A stretch of DNA of 64,000 nucleotides from Ahaetulla prasina (GCF_028640845.1 NC_080542.1:131214580-131278579); one strand, 5' to 3'; numbered from the stretch's first letter, positions 8,867 through 21,557 are shown. Notes: generated by a model from the letters alone, not told the origin. Program-made: numbers and translations.

Positions 8867-9820
8867 CTTCCTTCTAGAGTCTTAACTGTGAAGAGGAAGA
8901 AAGGAAAATGAAAAGGATTTATGTTAGCATCCTAGCAGGGGGTGAAAGGGTTAAATTTTTCCAACTGTCTTATTTTTGCTCACGTCCCCTGCCAACTTCA
9001 TGATATCTACATGTATAAATGACATATTAATTGCATATATATTTAATTAAGATACTATTCACTTGGCCCTCAATACCGCTAGGCAGGATTATAGGCTATT
9101 TTGCCAGTCTAACTTATTAATTGCTAAATAGAAAATATTTCAGGGCCATTCCAGAGCAATTTTTGAAAAGTCTGAAAGGCATATTTTTAAACTTGTCTTT
9201 TAGTTCATTGCTTTCGTTTTCTGGAACATTTAGGATGGCATGATTATAACTTTCTCCAGGGCAGTCTTATCTAACCTAGGCTTCTGATTTTGGGAGGCAT
9301 TTGAGGAAACAGTTGCAATGAAGGATAAGAAGAATGATCAGGGTGATAGAGAACTAGAAAAAGCAGAAGTGATTAAAATAGATGAGTTTTAGTGTTGAAA
9401 AAAAATAACTGTGGCTGAAATATGCTGACTGAAGGTATAACATGCAGAAAAACATTTCTGATTTGGAAGAAAGAGTATGGGATAGTGGTTTTCAGGTACC
9501 AAATTGTGGTTGAACGTTTGGGGAAAAAAAGTTCTAATAGCAAGAGAAGATTTATACTTGTTACCAATTATTTCTGGCAAGGGTGAGCTCTCCTTTTAGA
9601 TGTGCCTGCGTAATCCTTTATTAAAGATGCTTTAATGTGAATTCATGCACCAAACAAATGGAATCACTTGATGGTCAAATTGGTTTTGTCCCATTGAACT
9701 TCTTTAATTTGAATTTGGTGCCCTCTAAATGTGTGCCCTCCAAATGTGTGGGACTGCAATACCTATCCTGAAATTGGTAAAGACAGAGAAAACTGTTGTA
9801 GGTATTTGAGAGCAAATGTT
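8867..9820. other. Unique A/T-rich sequence
   Basis: I see no gene, element or strong repeat. Short ORFs at 9373-9580 have no recognisable motif. Confidence 0.5.
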
Positions 9821-9829
9821 CACTCAGAA

Positions 9830-10000
9830 GTCCCAAAGGTGCTTTTTCAGGAAGCAACTGGACTTTCTTGTTTTTTCTTTTGAAGACTTTTCGCTTCTCA
9901 TCCAAAAAGCTGCTTCAGCTCTGAAAGGCTACTAGGGAATAGAAGAATTCTTGTCTCCTGACAAAGCACCTTTGGGACAACCATGACCTGGATGACTGGG
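9830..10000 (-). mobile_element. PLE terminal-repeat fragment, family 2, second copy
   Basis: Same words as 7766-7863, extended by 'gcacctttgggacaaccatg' at the right. 'cccaaaggtgcttttt' near 9832 and 'aaagcacctttggga' near 9965 form an inverted pair, so the copy resembles a collapsed palindromic terminal repeat. Confidence 0.5.
9885..9918 (-). ncRNA. Decayed hammerhead-like motif, family 2
   Basis: CUGAAGC-A-GCUUUU/AGAAGC, then GAAAAGUC, 34 nt. It has one core change and a partly weakened stem, so it is probably inactive. Confidence 0.3.
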
Positions 10001-12408
10001 AATCTCTATAGGTGTCCACTCAGAAGGAATAATAAGCAAAGAAAGCAGGTGAAAGTATTCCAGTTTATTGCCACCTTCTATCAAACTATTGATCGATTAG
10101 ATAGAGCCCAGTCTAGTTGTGTCCTAATGGAAACTGGCTATTTGCACTCTTGGGAAAGCAAATCTTGTCAAGATGTTTGCCCAGAACAAACTATTTATTA
10201 TATTCAATGTAGCCAGAAAATCATGTGAAATGTAATCCAGCCAAGCACGTATTTTGAGTGCTGTTCATTTTCTCTTTTAATAGCTATCAGATTCATAATC
10301 CTGGTTGCTTAAAGCAGTTAAAGTGGTAACTGATGAGTGACTGTTGACCTTGTTCTATAGACAGAAAAATATAGACTAAAGATCCAAACTTCTGTTCACT
10401 TAACTGGGGAATTAGATTAATTAAAATTAAAGGATCTTATTGCTAGATAATTATGCTGTGAAGCATTCCCTTAATCCAGTCTCTATTTGCAGTGTAGAAG
10501 AAAATTTCTAGGTAATCTACACAGCAGTAAACTCTTGAATTAAATCTGTTTTATAGCTGGACACATATTACAATAATAGTTGTATTAGTACTCAGAAGCC
10601 CCTTCCCAGCCATTGTGCTCTTCCTTTTAGCTTGTTCGTCTTCAAATAAATTCCAGGTAGCTAGGAATTCTTGGAGCTGAAAACCAATATATCTGAAGAA
10701 CACCAGATTGTAGAAGGTTGCTCTGGATCTAATGTTGAGATTGCCTAGAATAAAAACAAATATTACAACTTCCCATATGTATGTTGACAGTAATTAAATT
10801 GAAAATTACATAAATTCAGATGTAAATCAGAAAAGATATTTGAGTTTTAATGTCTTATGTGTTCTGCTTAAATGGGAATCTTTCTAACTGTTTTATAGGT
10901 ATGGATTTTGATCTTTCTTCCAAGTAACTTACATTCTTCTTCTTTGACTTTTTTTAACATATCAAAACATGTCCTTTGTCTCCCTTTTGGATTACTAGCT
11001 TATTATTTAATCACCCCTAATGCTGACAGTTACCTGACTATAGCTAGACTTACAGTATCCAAACTGTTAAATAAAAAGACATAAATTGGTGGGAAAGGAC
11101 AATTTCTGCCCTGTAATTGGTCCCTGGAGTTAACCACAATAGAATCCTTACTGTGGGACATCATATGGAATAAAAGAAGACTCTTGTATTTCCAGCCTGG
11201 AGGACAAAGGGAGGCTGATAGCTTATGCAAATAACAGATAATTTTTGCAAAAGAAAAGTTAACTGGCTGACAGGCATTGAAAGTAAAGGAAATACCATAT
11301 TAGGGAGAGCTAAAAGGAAGAGCTGAACCTTCACACTCTGTTTTTTCTTTCGGACTGAAGGGGTTAAATATGAAAAATGCCAAGATAAAGGCCCAGTTGG
11401 TCATTTCAGATTTCCTATCCACTTCCCATTTTTAAATTAGATAGTGCTTTGAGAATGATGAAATTTTAATTATAAGTATAGTTTTTAATGAAGAGAGTCA
11501 GTTTTGTTAAGACACCAGGCTAGAAACCAAGAGACCATGAATTCTAGCTCCGCCTTATGCACAAAATCAGCTGCGCCCAGTCACTTTCTCTTAACCCTAG
11601 AAAGGAGGCAATGGTAATTTCCTCCACTTCTGAGGAATCTTGCAGGAATTTGTCAAGCAGTCTCCAAGAATCAGAAGTTTTGGTTTCATGGTTTTGGTTG
11701 ATGGTGTGTCAGCTAAAATGCAGAATAAAGTTCAAATTTTATTCTACGATTTGAATATGTGAAGTTATTAGATGGGAGATGGGGCTAATAGTTTTCCATC
11801 TTTCAATTCTGTTTAGATAGAAATTGCTCTGTAAATCTAACTTTATTGAAGGATAGTCTTAGTTTTCCAACATCTGGTTTAATTTTCATTGGTTTATCAG
11901 GTCTTGGTCAAATATTATGAACTACATGGTACTGATCTCTCATTAGATTGGGAAGGCTCTTTTAACAAGCTAGTAAATTGACACTAAGAACAGAGAAGTT
12001 GGGATTATTTTTTTTGAAATAGTTTTTCCTTGTGTTCTGATTCTGGCCCCAATTTAAAAATCAAATTTTGTACCTTTACGCATTATGGATTTAGGTATCT
12101 AAGTAGGTTTAGATATTTTCCCCTGTAGTTAGGAACGAAGGTTCTCCTCCATGGTCTTCAGATATCAAGCTATCTGATGTGCAAAAAGGGATCTTCATCA
12201 ATGACATCTGGACTTTAACATATCTTCCTTTTGAAAAATTCCTGAGTTCCTTCTGTCTTTTTCTCTTCTAAGGGTTACTTTCACAGGATCCTGATGGGCT
12301 TCCAGAAAGCATCTGATGAACCCACAGGGCTGGTCCAATCAGAGGAAACTGAGGGGTTTCTTCAGTAGCAGACACTGACTGGAGGGTAAAGTCATGATGT
12401 CTAAGTTA
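10001..12408. other. Unique sequence, no gene seen
   Basis: About 2.4 kb without a recognised element. The ORFs here are short and unrelated to known motifs. Confidence 0.5.
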
Positions 12409-13151
12409 GTGGTCACCAACTGATGGTCCCTGGATCACTGGTGGTCTGTGAGAACATTTTGGTGGTCTGCAGCAAAATAATTTGCATTTTTTATATATGA
12501 CTAAATTAAGGGTCATCAAACTAAGGTCCCTGGGCTGGATACATGCCATGAACGTTTGTGTTGCTGCAGTGTCTTCCCCTTTGGGGTCTTTTTGTGTGGG
12601 TCAGAGGGGAGAAGAAATTGTGATTTAGGGTCTGCTTCAGCCTCCTGGTGCAGGGCTTTGGGCTGGAGGAAACTGGTGGTGAAGAGCCAGCCTGGAATTG
12701 ACTGACCATCTCAGACCGTTGAGCTTCCAGGTGCTGTGACCTGGCCTTGCACTCCCACAAGTCTTTCCTCTGCTTGGAAAGTCTATGCTCAGAGTCTTCA
12801 GTGAGGTGAGCCTTCTGCTGAGCTTCCTTCTCAGTCAGATCCAATTTGAACTGAGCTGTTTTGCCAACCAACTCTTTCTCATGGTGGCTGCTTAGCTCCA
12901 ACAACTACTTCCTCTTGGGGCCCTAAGGAACCCGGATGGGGAGGTGAGGAGTGGCTGGCAGGGGATGGGTGAGTAGAGGCCGGCAAGGCACCCCTCAATG
13001 TGAGTGACATCGAGTTGATCATGGCCACCCAGTCCCATGACCACCTAGCCATGCCCACCCAGCTGGTCATTAGGCAGATCATATTAGTGTCCTGTGGGAT
13101 TTAAAATTATGAATTTAGTGGTCCCTGAGATCCAAAAGGTTGGGGACCCCA
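12409..13151. mobile_element. hAT-like transposon with coiled-coil ORF, copy 2
   Basis: Homologous to 8098-8858 along its length ('gtggtcaccaactgatggtc' to 'gtggtccctgagatcc'). The right terminus has changed to GACCCCAA and I found no target duplication. This is the older or more eroded copy. Confidence 0.75.
12692..12904 (-). pseudogene. Coiled-coil reading frame, second copy
   Basis: Collinear with 8396-8626: MLELSSHHEKEL, FKLDLTEKEAQQ, HRLSKQRKDLWECKAR, SEMVSQFQA. It stays open, with one codon inserted relative to copy 1 (AHLTED), and reads on into unrelated sequence to 12521. Persistence of an open frame in two diverged copies is notable but could be chance over 71 codons. Confidence 0.5.
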
Positions 13152-13968
13152 ACCTTCCTCAAGCTAGATTTACCATAAGTTTGCTTTACAAAAGGATAAC
13201 TGCCTTGTGGAAGATGATTAAAAAAAATAACAACCAAAAATGGGGAGAAAAAAAATGTTGTGGCTAATAATTAAGAAAACTGGGGAGAAAAGTCTGCAGA
13301 TATGTTGGCAATGCTTAAGAAGTAAAAAATAAAATAAAAATTTAAGCCTTACTCGTATTTTCTACAGAATCCATAGATAAATACTAGGTTGAAAGAGAAT
13401 TGCATTATTGCTTCTTTCAAATTGTCAGTCACTGTGAACTTTGCATTGGTCTTTCTTGCAATATGGGTCAAGTTTATTTATTATTCATTTTATTAATCAA
13501 ATTTGTAGATCATCTCACCAGAAGTGATTCTAGGTGATACACATTAATCAGTTATGAACACGTTATAACCTGACCCATTTTGGAAGTGAAACAATCCTTT
13601 CAGCTTAAGCTAGAGAAGATTATAAACAAACTGCATAAGTGATAAACAAGCTACACACCCTTGTTTCTTCCTAATATGGTTGGTTAATTGGCTCATTGTC
13701 TGATTATTTACTGAGAAAAAAATAACTGCACTAGTGTCAATAGGGCTTGATTTATGGTACAGTTTAAATGCACTTTATGGCAGAGATTCATACAGTTCTT
13801 TTTTCTATCAGTTTTACGTCTCCCAAAACCAGCAGATGTGTTATTGAGTACCCTACTCATGTAAGATTTCCTTTAAAAAAATATTCAAGTCAATAGAAGA
13901 GTTTATTGACTTTGGAGGGAAATTAAGGTGTTCCCAAATCTACCATTCAATTGTGCCATGGGTGGTGG
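13152..13968. other. Unique A/T-rich sequence
   Basis: Nothing recognisable. Confidence 0.5.
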
Positions 13969-14065
13969 TTGTTGTTCGTTGCGAAGTCATATCCGACCCA
14001 CTGTGATCCCAAGGACTACTTTCCTCCAGGCCTTCCTGTCCTCTACCATCCTCTGGAGTGCCATT
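13969..14065 (-). mobile_element. BovB (RTE) LINE 3'-end fragment
   Basis: GTTGTTGTT followed by 'gaagtcatatccgaccca' and 'ggactactttcctccagg' is the reverse complement of the BovB ORF C-terminus (...KSRT.L...) and its CAA-rich tail. A sense copy lies at 55.4 kb. Confidence 0.65.
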
Positions 14066-14108
14066 GGTAAAGTTATCAATTTTTGCATTTGACTGCAGGG
14101 AGATGTTT

Positions 14109-14387
14109 TTAAAGTTGTTAATTCAGTGACATGGTTGTTAAGTGAATCTGGCTTACAAATTGACTTTGCTTTTCAGAAGATTGTAAAAGGTGATCACATG
14201 ACCCCAGGAACATTGCAAATGTCATAAATACGAACCAGTTGCTGAGCATCTGAATTTTGATCACATGACTTTGGGGATGCTACAACGGTGGTAAGTGTGG
14301 AAAAACAGTTATAACTCACTATTTTCAAAGTTGTTGTAACTTTGAACGGTCACTAAATGAATTCCTGTAAGTTGAGGACAAGCTGTC
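14109..14387. mobile_element. TA-flanked MITE, truncated copy
   Basis: Retains 'gtgatcacatgacccca', 'agttgctgagcatctga' and the right end 'cctgtaagttgaggac'. The left terminus is missing or eroded. Confidence 0.6.
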
Positions 14388-14642
14388 CTCTGGAAGTCTT
14401 TGAATTAAAATTATTTATTTTGTTCACTGGTTCTCAAAGAAAATAGCCCCCATTTATTCAGAAGATTATTTTTACGTATTTCTTCAAAATAAAGTGTTTT
14501 ATTTGCAACATGAAAAATTAGTGGCTCCTAAACAATACACTGAATCTGTAAGATCGGCTTCCAGGTACAAAATTATAGAAATTATAGAAATGAAGTATTT
14601 AATTTGATTTGGTGGTTAACTTTTGAGTGGCTGTTGCATTTT

Positions 14643-16540
14643 TTTAAGGGAAGGAGTGGGGGTAAAATGTTGAAACGTCTTTTCATGCAATGAAAAGGTG
14701 AATGTTGCCCAGTTACATTGGAAGATGACTTCTATTCAATTATTCCTTCTTTGTATATTGTTCCAAGTCAATATGTCTGCAGAGGAAACCACCCACTGTG
14801 TAGGAATACACAGCCAGCTACTTGGAAAGGTGAAAAGTTTAATTATGAGCATTTATATGTTCTAGAGAAAAGAGGCAATCTTCTAGCCCTCTCCTCCCAC
14901 CACTTTAACTAATGGAAATATAATTTTATGCTGTTTACATTGACATGTCTGTGATAAGAATAGACTTCTAACCTTGTTCCCTTTGAAGTGGAGCTACCAC
15001 AGAAGAGAAAGAGAAAGTTGAGATTTTGGATGAACTGTTGAATTCCAGGGTCCTCATAGATAGATACCTCCATGATAAATGAAATGAAATGTTATGTTAT
15101 GTTATGTTATGTTATGGGAGAAAAGTTTAATTGCGGGTGCACATTCAACAGATTATTTATGTAGTGCCATTGATAGACATATCAGTACAGCCAAAAAAAG
15201 CAAGGCCTCTGATTTAAGGGCATGCAGTCCAAATATTGATAGTTGGGCTAGAAGGAGTTAGAGAAGAAGGAAGCAAAGTGATAAACAAAGGGAATTGACT
15301 TTAGCATTGCTTCAGATGCTAGTGAGCTCCCATTACAAGTGGATGTTTTTCCTGATTTGTCTATTTATCCATCTTTTCCATGTGTACCAGGTGATCAGAG
15401 AAAAGTGTGTTGGTAAAGGTAGAAAAAGCAGGAAGTAATATTTCATGATGGGATGGGTAGGCACTGCTATTGTGAGTCTAAAACATTGGGATAATTACAA
15501 CACAGAGGAGTGGAGGTAGAGTAGTCTCGAATGGAGAGAGGAACAATGACTCTTATGACCTGTGGACTTCAACTCCCAGAATTCCTGAGCCAACATGGCT
15601 GGATCAAGAATTCTGGGAGTTGAAGTCCACGAGTCATAAAGGGGCCATAGTTCTCCACCTTTGGTCTAGAAGAGGAGTGTCAAACTCCCGGTCCGTGGAC
15701 CGGATACATCACACGCTGGCCATGCCCATGCCCAGTTTAGTGAAGGGGGAAAATGTCTTGATACGTCACATGACAACAACATAACGATGTGAGTTTGATA
15801 CCCTAGTCTAGATAGAACAAGAGGAACAACAACATTGGTAAAACCTTGAGAAGGCTAGCTACTTAAAGATAATTTGTTGGAATCCTTCCAATGATGACGC
15901 TACATAAGTTAATAAGTTTTCTCTTGTTTGTTTTTCTTCTCCCTGATAACTATCCTACTAATGACAGATCTTAGGACAGAATCATATCCTTCACTTTACT
16001 AAAAATGCTTTCCTTTGATAATCTCTCCAAGTATCTGCCAATACTAGCAGTTCTGGCACCAATCCACTAGCTCCACAGTACTGTAGTTTCCATGAGTTGA
16101 CCAAGGAGGAGCCATATGCAGGATTATTCCCCAGGGTGAAATGAATGTTGTAATTGTGCAATTATTGCACTGCAATAGATATTGCTATGTATGTCGAGAA
16201 TGCAAATTGGCATCAGGTAGATTGCAGGTGTTGATAGTAAATTATGGTGCTTTGATAGGCAGCTGATTGGCAGTTTTGGGCAAATGCAGCCAGCCCTTTA
16301 CAACACTGGCCTCTTTAATGAATGTATCTTTTGTCTTTAGCTAGGAAAAACAGCCTGTCATGATTACTTATTTCCTCCATGGAAACAAAAACTTGGTCCT
16401 GGGTGTCATGCCAAAAGAACATTCATGGAAAACTTTAGTAAACATAACACCCTATTCCAGGCAGGTGGTCATGGCCCATCTGAAAGCTGGATTCACAACG
16501 TTTGGGTAGTTATGATTTTAAAACATCTGGATGATGCCAA
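14643..16540. repeat. Recent tandem duplication, unit 1 (1898 bp)
   Basis: Repeated directly as 16541-18448. I noted four substitutions (for example T/C in 'gcgggYgcac') and two extra TTATG units in unit 2. Start, junction and end all carry 'tttaagg', a 7-bp microhomology. The unit contains a TTATG microsatellite (about 15083-15117), a palindromic hAT MITE (about 15550-15662) and the hAT MITE at 15667-15808. Identical small ORFs at 14718 and 16616 reflect the duplication, not selection. Confidence 0.95.
15667..15808. mobile_element. hAT-type MITE (GTGTCAAACTC family), in unit 1
   Basis: AGGAGTGTCAAACTC at the left and GAGTTTGATACCCTAG at the right form the termini. Flanks TCTAGAAG/TCTAGATA are a partly decayed 8-bp duplication. 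Related to 26675-26808. Confidence 0.65.
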
Positions 16541-18448
16541 TTTAAGGGAAGGAGTGGGGGTAAAATGTTGAAACGTCTTTTCATGCAATGAAAAGGTGAA
16601 TGTTGCCCAGTTACATTGGAAGATGACTTCTATTCAATTATTCCTTCTTTGTATATTGTTCCAAGTCAATATGTCTGCAGAGGAAACCACCCACTGTGTA
16701 GGAATACACAGCCAGCTACTTGGAAAGGTGAAAAGTTTAATTATGAGCATTTATATGTTCTAGAGAAAAGAGGCAATCTTCTAGCCCTCTCCTCCCACCA
16801 CTTTAACTAATGGAAATATAATTTTATGCTGTTTACATTGACATGTCTGTGATAAGAATAGACTTCTAACCTTGTTCCCTTTGAAGTGGAGCTACCACAG
16901 AAGAGAAAGAGAAAGTTGAGATTTTGGATGAACTGTTGAATTCCAGGGTCCTCATAGATAGATACCTCCATGATAAATGAAATGAAATGTTATGTTATGT
17001 TATGTTATGTTATGTTATGTTATGGGAGAAAAGTTTAATTGCGGGCGCACATTCAACAGATTATTTATGTAGTGCCATTGATAGACATATCAGTACAGCC
17101 AAAAAAAGCAAGGCCTCTGATTTAAGGGCATGCAGTCCAAATATTGATAGTTGGGCTAGAAGGAGTTAGAGAAGAAGGAAGCAAAGTGATAAACAAAGGG
17201 AATTGACTTTAGCATTGCTTCAGATGCTAGTGAGCTCCCATTACAAGTGGATGTTTTTCCTGATTTGTCTATTTATCCATCTTTTCCACGTGTACCAGGT
17301 GATCAGAGAAAAGTGTGTTGGTAAAGGTAGAAAAAGCAGGAAGTAATATTTCATGATGGGATGGGTAGGCACTGCTATTGTGGGTCTAAAACATTGGGAT
17401 AATTACAACACAGAGGAGTGGAGGTAGAGTAGTCTCGAATGGAGAGAGGAACAATGACTCTTATGACCTGTGGACTTCAACTCCCAGAATTCCTGAGCCA
17501 ACATGGCTGGATCAAGAATTCTGGGAGTTGAAGTCCACGAGTCATAAAGGGGCCATAGTTCTCCACCTTTGGTCTAGAAGAGGAGTGTCAAACTCCCGGT
17601 CCGTGGACCGGATGCATCACACGCTGGCCATGCCCATGCCCAGTTTAGTGAAGGGGGAAAATGTCTTGATACGTCACATGACAACAACATAACGATGTGA
17701 GTTTGATACCCTAGTCTAGATAGAACAAGAGGAACAACAACATTGGTAAAACCTTGAGAAGGCTAGCTACTTAAAGATAATTTGTTGGAATCCTTCCAAT
17801 GATGACGCTACATAAGTTAATAAGTTTTCTCTTGTTTGTTTTTCTTCTCCCTGATAACTATCCTACTAATGACAGATCTTAGGACAGAATCATATCCTTC
17901 ACTTTACTAAAAATGCTTTCCTTTGATAATCTCTCCAAGTATCTGCCAATACTAGCAGTTCTGGCACCAATCCACTAGCTCCACAGTACTGTAGTTTCCA
18001 TGAGTTGACCAAGGAGGAGCCATATGCAGGATTATTCCCCAGGGTGAAATGAATGTTGTAATTGTGCAATTATTGCACTGCAATAGATATTGCTATGTAT
18101 GTCGAGAATGCAAATTGGCATCAGGTAGATTGCAGGTGTTGATAGTAAATTATGGTGCTTTGATAGGCAGCTGATTGGCAGTTTTGGGCAAATGCAGCCA
18201 GCCCTTTACAACACTGGCCTCTTTAATGAATGTATCTTTTGTCTTTAGCTAGGAAAAACAGCCTGTCATGATTACTTATTTCCTCCATGGAAACAAAAAC
18301 TTGGTCCTGGGTGTCATGCCAAAAGAACATTCATGGAAAACTTTAGTAAACATAACACCCTATTCCAGGCAGGTGGTCATGGCCCATCTGAAAGCTGGAT
18401 TCACAACGTTTGGGTAGTTATGATTTTAAAACATCTGGATGATGCCAA
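16541..18448. repeat. Recent tandem duplication, unit 2 (1908 bp)
   Basis: Second direct copy of 14643-16540. It is longer by 10 bp because of two extra TTATG units at about 16987-17022. It contains the matching MITEs. Confidence 0.95.
17575..17716. mobile_element. hAT-type MITE, in unit 2
   Basis: Duplicate of the MITE at 15667-15808, differing by one noted base ('ggatRcatc'). Confidence 0.65.
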
Positions 18449-18455
18449 TTTAAGG

Positions 18456-19850
18456 AAGGTTGGTCTCTCTTGATTGATGTTTAAAAGTATAAAGCAGGGC
18501 TGGCTCTATTCAAGATATTAGAAACAAGTCCTCAGCTGGCGATCTCTACTTATTGGTAGGTTTATATACATGAAAGTTGGCTTTTACTTTCATATCCCCA
18601 TTTTTTCCTAGAGAATTGCATGCAATATACTCACGTTCCTCCAAAGTTTTATCCTAATCATAACTTTATGAAAAAAGGTTATGAAGTTCTACAAAGGTGA
18701 GGCATAAATATTGATATTGAATAACCTACTGAGCTGTTAGTCTAAATGACAATTTGAATGGTATTGTCCTTAGTTCTGGTCCAACCACTATTTTGGAATT
18801 CATCTGTGTCCTTTACATGATGATGCAATCTAATTACTGTTTGGGATGAGCCGAGTTTCTCCATCCCATCATTTTACAGAATGGAATTTTTGTGGCGTGG
18901 CTTTACATACTGTATATGCTGTTTAATCCCAACATTTGGCTGTATTGGTAAACTGTGCGGAAAGGAACATGCAAGAAACATGCAGCTGTAAATTAAAATC
19001 TCCATAAAGAGCAGATGTGCAGTTATCTTTACCTAATCCAGAAGAAATATATGAAAGATTAATTGGTAATTATAGTATAATCATTATCCTTAGAACAAGT
19101 TAACAAGCTAATTTTAGATCTCTCTTTGCTTAATGAGACATTAGGTTAACTGTGCCAATAAATGCATTGAGGAAAAAGAGTTTAGGTCTTTGGCAAGGTA
19201 CAATTGCTACGACGAACCGGCCAAATCATGCATCCTCTTGGCTTTCTGTACTTGAATAATGACCGAACTAATTAGATTTAATCAGAACCAATCAATATGA
19301 AGATCCTAAATTGCAGTGACTGCTCACCTTTTTAAATGACTTTGGATGATCGTCATGAATAGGAACCAAAGGCTGGTTTAGCTTACTTCCATACTTTTAA
19401 TTCATTGTACTATAGACCCAGTTATAATTTTTAATCTTAGAGTGCAGCACTATGCTATTTTACTTAGACGGTTATTCCTCTAAGGTTGCTTCAGCGTATA
19501 ACTTTGCTTCAAGCTGCTGGATGACTAAAATAAAATCTTCCTAGCTGGGGAAGTGTAACTACTCTGGAATGTGACCTGAGCAGATGCCTTAACTCCTATC
19601 TGCACCATCCACCCAATTTGTTAAATTGCTTGAATGCAGTGCCTCACTTGACTTCATTTAGGACAATTTTATAAGGGAGGGAGATGGCCCATGGAAAAAA
19701 AGGGAAAAGATTGGTACAGTTCCTGAATCAGGAATCAGGGATTCAGGAATGCAGTAGGTTGACTATTCAAAACAAATGGTAGGTAGAGTTGGGACAACTA
19801 ATCATAACCAGCATTTCTGTGAGTGGCAAAGGTGGCAAGGAGCCTTTGAT
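18456..19850. other. Unique sequence
   Basis: About 1.4 kb with no recognised gene or element. Confidence 0.5.
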
Positions 19851-19856
19851 GGCATG

Positions 19857-20015
19857 ATGTTAAGATGTTGAGATTCTAGAAAGAGTGCAGTGAAGAGCAA
19901 CCAAGATGATTAGAGGACTGGAGATTAAAACATGCCATGAATGGTTGCAGGAACTGGGGATGACTAGTCTAGTGAAGAGAAGGACCAGGGAAGACATGAT
20001 AGCAATGTTCCAGTA
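19857..20015 (+). mobile_element. CR1 LINE fragment, sense
   Basis: Codes for part of the CR1 ORF2 C-terminal region (MIRGLE, QELGMTSLVKRRTREDMIAMFQY). It is inverted relative to the related copy at 20478-20640. Confidence 0.75.
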
Positions 20016-20171
20016 TAATCTAGCAGTAGGCTGCAGTATAATTAAAATATATATATTAAAGAACAGTAGTTGTGTTACCTTGGACAATGGAAATTGCAAG
20101 GAAACATCATTTTTTTCTGCTTTCCATAGTTTGTTGTCTGTTACTCTAGAGCTAATACTTGCTCTGTATAT

Positions 20172-20640
20172 CAGATACAGATTAACAGAGTTGGAAGGGA
20201 CCTTATATGTCATCCCTTATAAGGAGTCCAACCTCTCACCCAAGCAGATCCTACATCATTTTTGACAGATGTCAAAAATCCAGTCCAGTCTCTTCTTGAA
20301 AGCTTCCAATGATGAAGATCCCACAACTTCTGAAGGCATAACTGTTCCATTGGTTGATTGCTCTCACTGCCAGGTTGAATCTCTCCTTGTTCAGTTTCCA
20401 TCCATTATTCCTTGTCTGGCCTTCAGGTACTTCAGAAAACAGCTTGACCTACTTCACTCTGTGGCAGACCCTCAAATATTGGAACACTGCTATCATGTCT
20501 CCCCCGGTCCTTCTCTTCACTAGACTAGTCATCCCCAGGTCCTGCAACCATTCATGACATGTTTTAGTCTCCAGTCCTCTAATCATCTTGGTTGCTCTTC
20601 ACTGTACTCTTTCTAGAGTCTCAACATCTTTTTTATAGTA
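20172..20640 (-). mobile_element. CR1 LINE 3' region, antisense
   Basis: Reverse complement encodes degenerate CR1 ORF2 C-terminus: GMTSLVKRR, LFSEVPEGQ, NGWKLNKERFN, INQWNS. Its distal 155 bp (20478-20636) mirror 19857-20015. Confidence 0.8.
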
Positions 20641-21007
20641 TGATGACTAATGTCCTCCATAGGTTATGATGAAACTTCCCTTAAATTGTAAGTAGCAACC
20701 TCAGAGATAAGTAGCAACCTCAGATTTTATGTTTGCCAGAAACATAAAAACAAGGGAATAAATAATTTCTCTATCCTGCAATGCCTTCAGTTTTTATGAT
20801 GATTATTTGGGAAAAAGCACAACTGGCCTTTACCAATTTAGCATTTATTTAGCTATGGATGGAGGAGTTATAACAGAACCACTGTGGACAATGTCATAAG
20901 AATGGATAAAAGTAGTATGCAGTCACTCCAGAAGCCTGATTTATTTATTTACTGTATGGCATCTATAGAGGTCATGCAATCACTGATATACGAATTTAGT
21001 TTAAATA

Positions 21008-21508
21008 GTAAAGGTAAAGGTTCCCCTCATACATATGTGCTAGTCCAAGAGTCTCCAACCTTGTCAACTTTAAGACTTGTGGACTTCAACTCCCAGAATT
21101 CCTCAGCCAGCTTTGCTTTGGTGGCTAAGTAATTCTGGGAGTTTAAGTCCACAAGTCTTAAAATTGACAAGATTGGAGACCCCTGTGCTAGTCGTTCCTG
21201 ATTCTAGGGGGTGGTGCTCATCTCTGTTTCAAAGCCAAAGAGCCAGCGCTGTCTGAAGACATCTCCATGGTCATGGGGCTGGCATGACTAAATGCCAAAG
21301 GCGCATGGAATACTATTATCTTCCCACCAAAAGTCATCCCTATTTTTCTACTTGCATTTTTTATGTGCTTTCGAACTGCTAGGTTGGCAAAAACTGGGAC
21401 AAGTAACGGAAGCTCACCCCGTTATGCAGCACTAGGGATTTGAACCTCAGAACTGCCGATCTTTCGATCAACAAGCTCAGCATCTTAGCCGCTGAGCCAC
21501 CACATCCC
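21008..21508 (-). mobile_element. Sauria-type SINE with nested MITE
   Basis: Minus-strand SINE with B box (reverse complement of ggatttgaacc at 21436-21446) and ACCTTTACCTTTA tail at 21008-21020. Target duplication TTTAGTTTAAATA lies at 20995-21007 and 21509-21521. A 140-bp hAT MITE interrupts it at 21046-21185. Confidence 0.9.
21046..21185. mobile_element. Palindromic hAT-type MITE nested in SINE
   Basis: Two arms containing 'agacttgtggacttcaactc' and its complement fold back on each other. 8-bp target duplication TGCTAGTC at 21038-21045 and 21186-21193 is perfect and restores the interrupted SINE. Confidence 0.9.
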
Positions 21509-21557
21509 TTTAGTTTAAATAAGGCATCCGCAAATGTAACTCCTTCTGTGGTTAGAT

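Noticed and set aside
14718..16810. Two identical 64-codon ORFs as a conserved gene pair
   Set aside because: Their identity follows from the recent tandem duplication. No motif, no codon signal.
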